Shown piece by piece: positions 60,819 through 64,000 of a stretch of 64,000 bases of DNA. This DNA is from Vreelandella salicampi (lineage in GTDB: Bacteria > Pseudomonadota > Gammaproteobacteria > Pseudomonadales > Halomonadaceae). The notes beneath the pieces were generated by a model. That model saw only the letters and a program-made list of their open reading frames with translations, had not been told where the DNA came from and did no database searches. Numbering within the stretch: position 1 is the first letter of the stretch; each line of letters begins with the position of its first letter. A program made the translations under genes and the position numbers. The stretch covers positions 62,001 through 126,000 of the forward strand of contig NZ_JACCDF010000008.1 in assembly GCF_013415105.1 (NCBI RefSeq), written 5' to 3'.

Positions 60819-61753
60819 GTTTGACCCGCGGCACCGTTCGCCAACATACCCCGCGCGATCTGCAGGTCTATGGTCGGCGTTATGGTCTGGAGTACCGAGT
60901 GCCAGCACTTTCACTTCAGGCCGATGTACCAGTGTTGCGTGGCGTGGTGCAGGAGCGTGTTTTAGGGCCGGGGATGCAACTGGTCGCCTCCGATGTGGAG
61001 GTGTTGCATCGCTACGAATCCTGTTCCCGGACGACGTCTCCGCTATCCATCATCGTCCTACTGGAAGGGCATGCCGAGGTTAACTTGGCGCGCGAAACCC
61101 TGGCTCTTACACCGGGCATGGCCTTGAGTGTTCGCCTTGATGCTTATCATGGCTTACAGGCTGTCCAGCCGGCAGGTCAGCGCCTGCGCGCCCTTACCCT
61201 GGGGCTCGACGAGACGCGCCTGAACCAGCTGGGCGAGAGGGCTTCAAACGAGCATAACTCGCGCATGCGCTCTTGGCACCTGCCGCCTGCTTTGCGCGAA
61301 AGCCTGGAACAAGCCCTGGCAGTGCCTCTGGCAAGCCCAGCGCAGGGCTTGCTTCTTGAAGGCCTTGGGTTGCAACTGTTGGCCCATGGTCTCTTTCCTG
61401 GGGAGCCCGCCAAGGGCATTTCGTTTTCAGCCCCCGGTGAGCGTCAGCGCCTGGAACGGGTGCGCGATACTCTGCGCCATGACCCAGCCCAGTCTTACTG
61501 CCTTGAGGCCTTGGCCGAGCTGGCCGTTATGAGCCCTGCCAGCCTGAGACGTAAGTTCCGCGCAGCCTTTGGCTGCTCGGTGTTTGATTATCTGCGCGAA
61601 TGCCGGTTGAGCCTAGCCTGCGGCTACCTTCACAAGGGGTACAGCGTACAGCAGGCGGCGCACTTCTCCGGCTATCGTCACGCTAGCAACTTCGCCACCG
61701 CCTTTCGGCGTCGCTTTGGTTACTCGCCAAGTTCCCTGTCGCGTATAAGCTGA
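60815..61753 (+). CDS. AraC/PchR-family regulator of iron uptake
   Basis: A 312-residue transcription factor. The N-terminal half is a siderophore/effector-binding region like PchR (YESCSRTTSPLSIIVLLEGHAEVNL, LTPGMALSVRLDAYHGLQ). The C-terminal AraC domain has two helix-turn-helix units: YCLEALAELAVMSPASLRRKFRAAFG and VQQAAHFSGYRHASNFATAFRRRFGYSPS. PchR-type proteins activate receptor genes when the cognate siderophore enters. The start is GTG 60815, overlapping the remnant stop (GTGA); no independent ribosome-binding site is obvious, so translation probably depends on the remnant frame. It precedes the second receptor. Confidence 0.88.
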   Translation: MSLTRGTVRQHTPRDLQVYGRRYGLEYRVPALSLQADVPVLRGVVQERVLGPGMQLVASDVEVLHRYESCSRTTSPLSIIVLLEGHAEVNLARETLALTPGMALSVRLDAYHGLQAVQPAGQRLRALTLGLDETRLNQLGERASNEHNSRMRSWHLPPALRESLEQALAVPLASPAQGLLLEGLGLQLLAHGLFPGEPAKGISFSAPGERQRLERVRDTLRHDPAQSYCLEALAELAVMSPASLRRKFRAAFGCSVFDYLRECRLSLACGYLHKGYSVQQAAHFSGYRHASNFATAFRRRFGYSPSSLSRIS

Positions 61754-61806
61754 GCACCGCGCATAGCCGGTTGAGCATCTTGCATACCTTGTTTGGCCTT
61801 CAAAAA

Positions 61807-61823
61807 GTAACAATTCTCATTAC
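61807..61823. promoter_or_regulatory. Fur box upstream of the second receptor
   Basis: GTAACAATTCTCATTAC, an imperfect palindrome; its other strand GTAATGAGAATTGTTAC fits natural Fur sites. Thirty-six bases before the receptor ATG. Confidence 0.65.
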
Positions 61824-61859
61824 ACGCGAAACCCTTTTCACTATGCAGGAAACGTCCCT

Positions 61860-63941
61860 ATGCCGATTCCACGCCCTGTGGCGCTGGCGGTATCGCTTGC
61901 CGCTTCAAGTACTGTCCTGACGGCCAACGCCCAACAAAATGACGAACTCGACCCGCTTACCGTCACGGCTCAGGCGGCCACGAAGACTGAGACACCGTTC
62001 GTCGAGACACCCCAGACGGTATCCGTGATTGAACGCGAGACCTGGGAGACGAGGGGAGCCGAGACCGTCCAGCGTGCCGCCAGCTACACGCCCGGCGTCT
62101 ACACCAACCAGATCGGCGCCTCCAATCGTTACGATTACCTCGTCCTGCGCGGCTTCACCGATGGCAGCGTCAGCAACACCTATCTGGATGGTCTCAAGGT
62201 GATGAGCGATGGCGGCTCTTTCAACTCGCTAGTCATTGATCCCCACTTCCTGGAGAGCATCGAGGTGGTCAAGGGGCCGGCCTCGGTGCTCTACGGGCGT
62301 GCCTCACCCGGCGGCCTGGTAGCCCAGACCCGAAAGCGCCCCGAATTCGAGCATAGCGGCGAGTTGCGGCTTGGCGTAGGTAATAACGACCATCGCAGCG
62401 TTGCCTTCGATCTCACCGGGCCACTGGATGCCGAGCGTCGCGTCGCCTTCCGCTTGACCGGCCTCGGCCGCGCCGCCGATACCCAGTTCGGCCCCGCGGA
62501 GGAGCAGCGCTATGCCTTGGCGCCACAGCTGACCTGGGACATCACTGATGCCACCAGTCTCACCCTGCACGCTTATCTGCACCAGGATCCGGAAGGCGGG
62601 TATCACTCGGGATTGCCCTTCGAGGGCACGGGCGAGGATCGCAACGGCCGCCGGATTGCCAACACCTTCTTTGAGGGCGAAGACGATTTCGATAAGTTTG
62701 AGCGCGACCAGACCATGCTCGGCTATGAACTGGCGCATCGCTTCAGCGATAACCTGACCGGCCGTCAGTCGTTGCGCTACACGGAATCTGACGTCGAACT
62801 CGAGCAGGTCTATGCTTTCGGCTGGGCCAATGCCACCGAGCTGAATCGCTACTACTCCAGCGGCGACGAATCGCTTCAGGCGCTAGCAGTGGACAATCAG
62901 CTTGAAGCGAACCTGACCACCGGCTTTGTGGAGCATACATTGCTGGCTGGTCTTGACTACCAGCAGCGGGACAATGACGTCGTCTGGGGCTCGGGTGCGT
63001 TTCCTGCCATCGATGCTTTCGACCCGCAATATGGCGCCGACCCCACTGCCATGTATGCGGACAACCGCCGCCAACGCGAGCTCGAACAAACTGGCGTTTA
63101 TCTCCAGGACCAGCTGGCCCTGGGCAACTGGCGCCTGAACCTGGGTGGTCGCCACGATTGGGTGGATATTGCCAATACCGATCACGACAGCGGGGCTAAG
63201 AGCGAGCTGGACGACACCCAGTTCAGTGGTCGCGCAGGCGTGCTCTATTTATTTGACAATGGCCTGTCGCCCTACGTCAGCTACACCACTTCCTTCAGTC
63301 CCAATTCTTCCGTCGACCAGAATGGTGATCTGATAGAACCTTCCGAGGGCGAGCAGGTCGAGACCGGGCTGAAATACCAACCGGTTGGTACCCAGGATCG
63401 TTACAGCCTGTCGCTCTTCCACATTACCCAAGAGAACCTGGCGACTAAGCGTGCCAGTGAGACCTTCTTCCGTGCCACCGGCGAGATTGAGTCGCAGGGC
63501 GTTGAATTGGAAGCGCAACGCCAGCTTACCGACAACGTAAGTCTGCAGGCCGGCTACAGCTATACCGACGTGACCCTCGAGAAGACCAGTGATGCCAACG
63601 AGGGCAATACTGACAACTGGGTGCCCCGTCACAAGGCTTCGGTATGGGGTCAGTACCGCTTCCAGGAAGGTGCCCTCGCGGGCTTGGATGCTGGCCTCGG
63701 CGTACGTTACTACGCTGACATCTACGTAGACGAGGCCAATACCGAGAAGCTGCCTGACTACACCCTGGTGGATACCACCCTGGGCTATGACCTGAAAAAG
63801 GTGGGTCTTGACGGTGTTTCGGCGCGGCTCAATGTTTCCAACCTGCTCGACGAAGACTATGTAGGCGGCTGCAATAATCTGAACTTCTGTTACTTCGGCG
63901 CCGAACGCAGCGTCAAAGCGACAGTCAGCTACAACTTCTGA
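61860..63941 (+). CDS. TonB-dependent siderophore receptor, FhuA/FoxA-like
   Basis: Outer-membrane receptor of 693 residues. Signal peptide ending near LTANAQ; TonB box ELDPLTVTAQ; plug with VETPQTVSVIERETWETRGA, YDYLVLRGFTDGSVSNTYLDG and VVKGPASVLYGRASPGGLV; barrel ending CNNLNFCYFGAERSVKATVSYNF with the two paired Cys and terminal Phe. This C-terminal form is common in ferrichrome, ferrioxamine and coprogen receptors, so a hydroxamate is the likely ligand. It is iron-controlled by a Fur box and probably activated by the AraC-type gene before it. Confidence 0.93.
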   Translation: MPIPRPVALAVSLAASSTVLTANAQQNDELDPLTVTAQAATKTETPFVETPQTVSVIERETWETRGAETVQRAASYTPGVYTNQIGASNRYDYLVLRGFTDGSVSNTYLDGLKVMSDGGSFNSLVIDPHFLESIEVVKGPASVLYGRASPGGLVAQTRKRPEFEHSGELRLGVGNNDHRSVAFDLTGPLDAERRVAFRLTGLGRAADTQFGPAEEQRYALAPQLTWDITDATSLTLHAYLHQDPEGGYHSGLPFEGTGEDRNGRRIANTFFEGEDDFDKFERDQTMLGYELAHRFSDNLTGRQSLRYTESDVELEQVYAFGWANATELNRYYSSGDESLQALAVDNQLEANLTTGFVEHTLLAGLDYQQRDNDVVWGSGAFPAIDAFDPQYGADPTAMYADNRRQRELEQTGVYLQDQLALGNWRLNLGGRHDWVDIANTDHDSGAKSELDDTQFSGRAGVLYLFDNGLSPYVSYTTSFSPNSSVDQNGDLIEPSEGEQVETGLKYQPVGTQDRYSLSLFHITQENLATKRASETFFRATGEIESQGVELEAQRQLTDNVSLQAGYSYTDVTLEKTSDANEGNTDNWVPRHKASVWGQYRFQEGALAGLDAGLGVRYYADIYVDEANTEKLPDYTLVDTTLGYDLKKVGLDGVSARLNVSNLLDEDYVGGCNNLNFCYFGAERSVKATVSYNF

Positions 63942-63958
63942 GCCTAATTAGCGCTCTC

Positions 63959-63981
63959 AAACGGCCCTTCGGGGCCGTTTT
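63959..63981 (+). terminator. Terminator of the second receptor gene
   Basis: Nine-bp stem AAACGGCCC / GGGCCGTTT (63959-63967 with 63972-63980), TTCG loop, followed by T. Compact and typical. Confidence 0.8.
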
Positions 63982-64000
63982 GGCATGTTACTTATCTTTA

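Noticed and set aside
1-64000. tRNA, rRNA, CRISPR arrays, insertion sequences, prophage or toxin-antitoxin genes
   Set aside because: None was recognised on reading either strand; no repeat-spacer pattern, transposase or integrase of mobile type occurs. A tRNAscan or ISfinder search was not possible.

Overview
The window looks like chromosomal DNA of a moderately halophilic gammaproteobacterium, most likely a member of the Halomonadaceae (Halomonas in the broad sense). The best support is a complete teaABCD locus (39013-42670), the osmoregulated TRAP transporter for ectoine with its universal stress protein, whose TeaA closely resembles the Halomonas elongata protein as I remember it. Gene order elsewhere is pseudomonad-like: hemC-hemD-hemX-hemY next to argH, then lptM-lysA-dapF-DUF484-xerC-HAD phosphatase, and engB / cytochrome c4 / dsbA / endonuclease. 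Almost every gene is intact and intergenic space is short; no rRNA, tRNA, CRISPR array, insertion sequence or prophage was seen.

Layout. 1-5.9 kb: 5'-end of uvrD, hexR, a small unknown gene, an SLC6-type transporter, a DUF72 protein and a tandem crcB pair. 5.9-10.9 kb: periplasmic nitrate reductase operon napEFDABC with a repeated TTAAGG motif upstream. 10.9-16 kb: aroQ and the converging hemCDXY operon. 16-19 kb: a large light/phosphorelay/c-di-GMP protein (PAS-PAS-LOV-GGDEF-EAL-REC). 19-25 kb: argH and the lysine/diaminopimelate-xerC cluster. 25-28.5 kb: engB, cytochrome c4, dsbA and a nuclease-like protein. 28.5-31.8 kb: a first TRAP transporter, probably for 2-oxo acids. 32-38.9 kb: type II NADH dehydrogenase, thiD, a tandem UspA, a chalcone-isomerase-like protein, dtd, an ABC-F ATPase and a TIGR02444 protein. 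39-42.7 kb: teaABCD. 42.8-57 kb: housekeeping and accessory genes (FKBP isomerase, PHA depolymerase, SCO protein, AEC carrier, GST, trmB, thiGS, malate synthase G, hydrolase, FMN reductase, comM/yifB). 57-64 kb: an iron-uptake cluster with a FhuD-like binding protein, two TonB-dependent receptors, an AraC/PchR-type regulator and a collapsed receptor remnant.

How it fits together. Respiration is well represented (Nap, NDH-2, cytochrome c4, SCO copper chaperone, DsbA for periplasmic thiols, heme synthesis). Compatible-solute and carboxylate uptake use two TRAP systems. Iron control appears at several places: Fur-box-like operators precede both TonB receptors and the regulator, and an apparently Fur-controlled promoter at 46834-46862 is followed by a terminator 130 bases on with no reading frame between, which I read as a candidate PrrF/RyhB-type iron-responsive small RNA. 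That element, the deleted receptor whose stop codon is fused to the start of the AraC regulator, and the LOV-domain c-di-GMP protein are the observations most worth following up.
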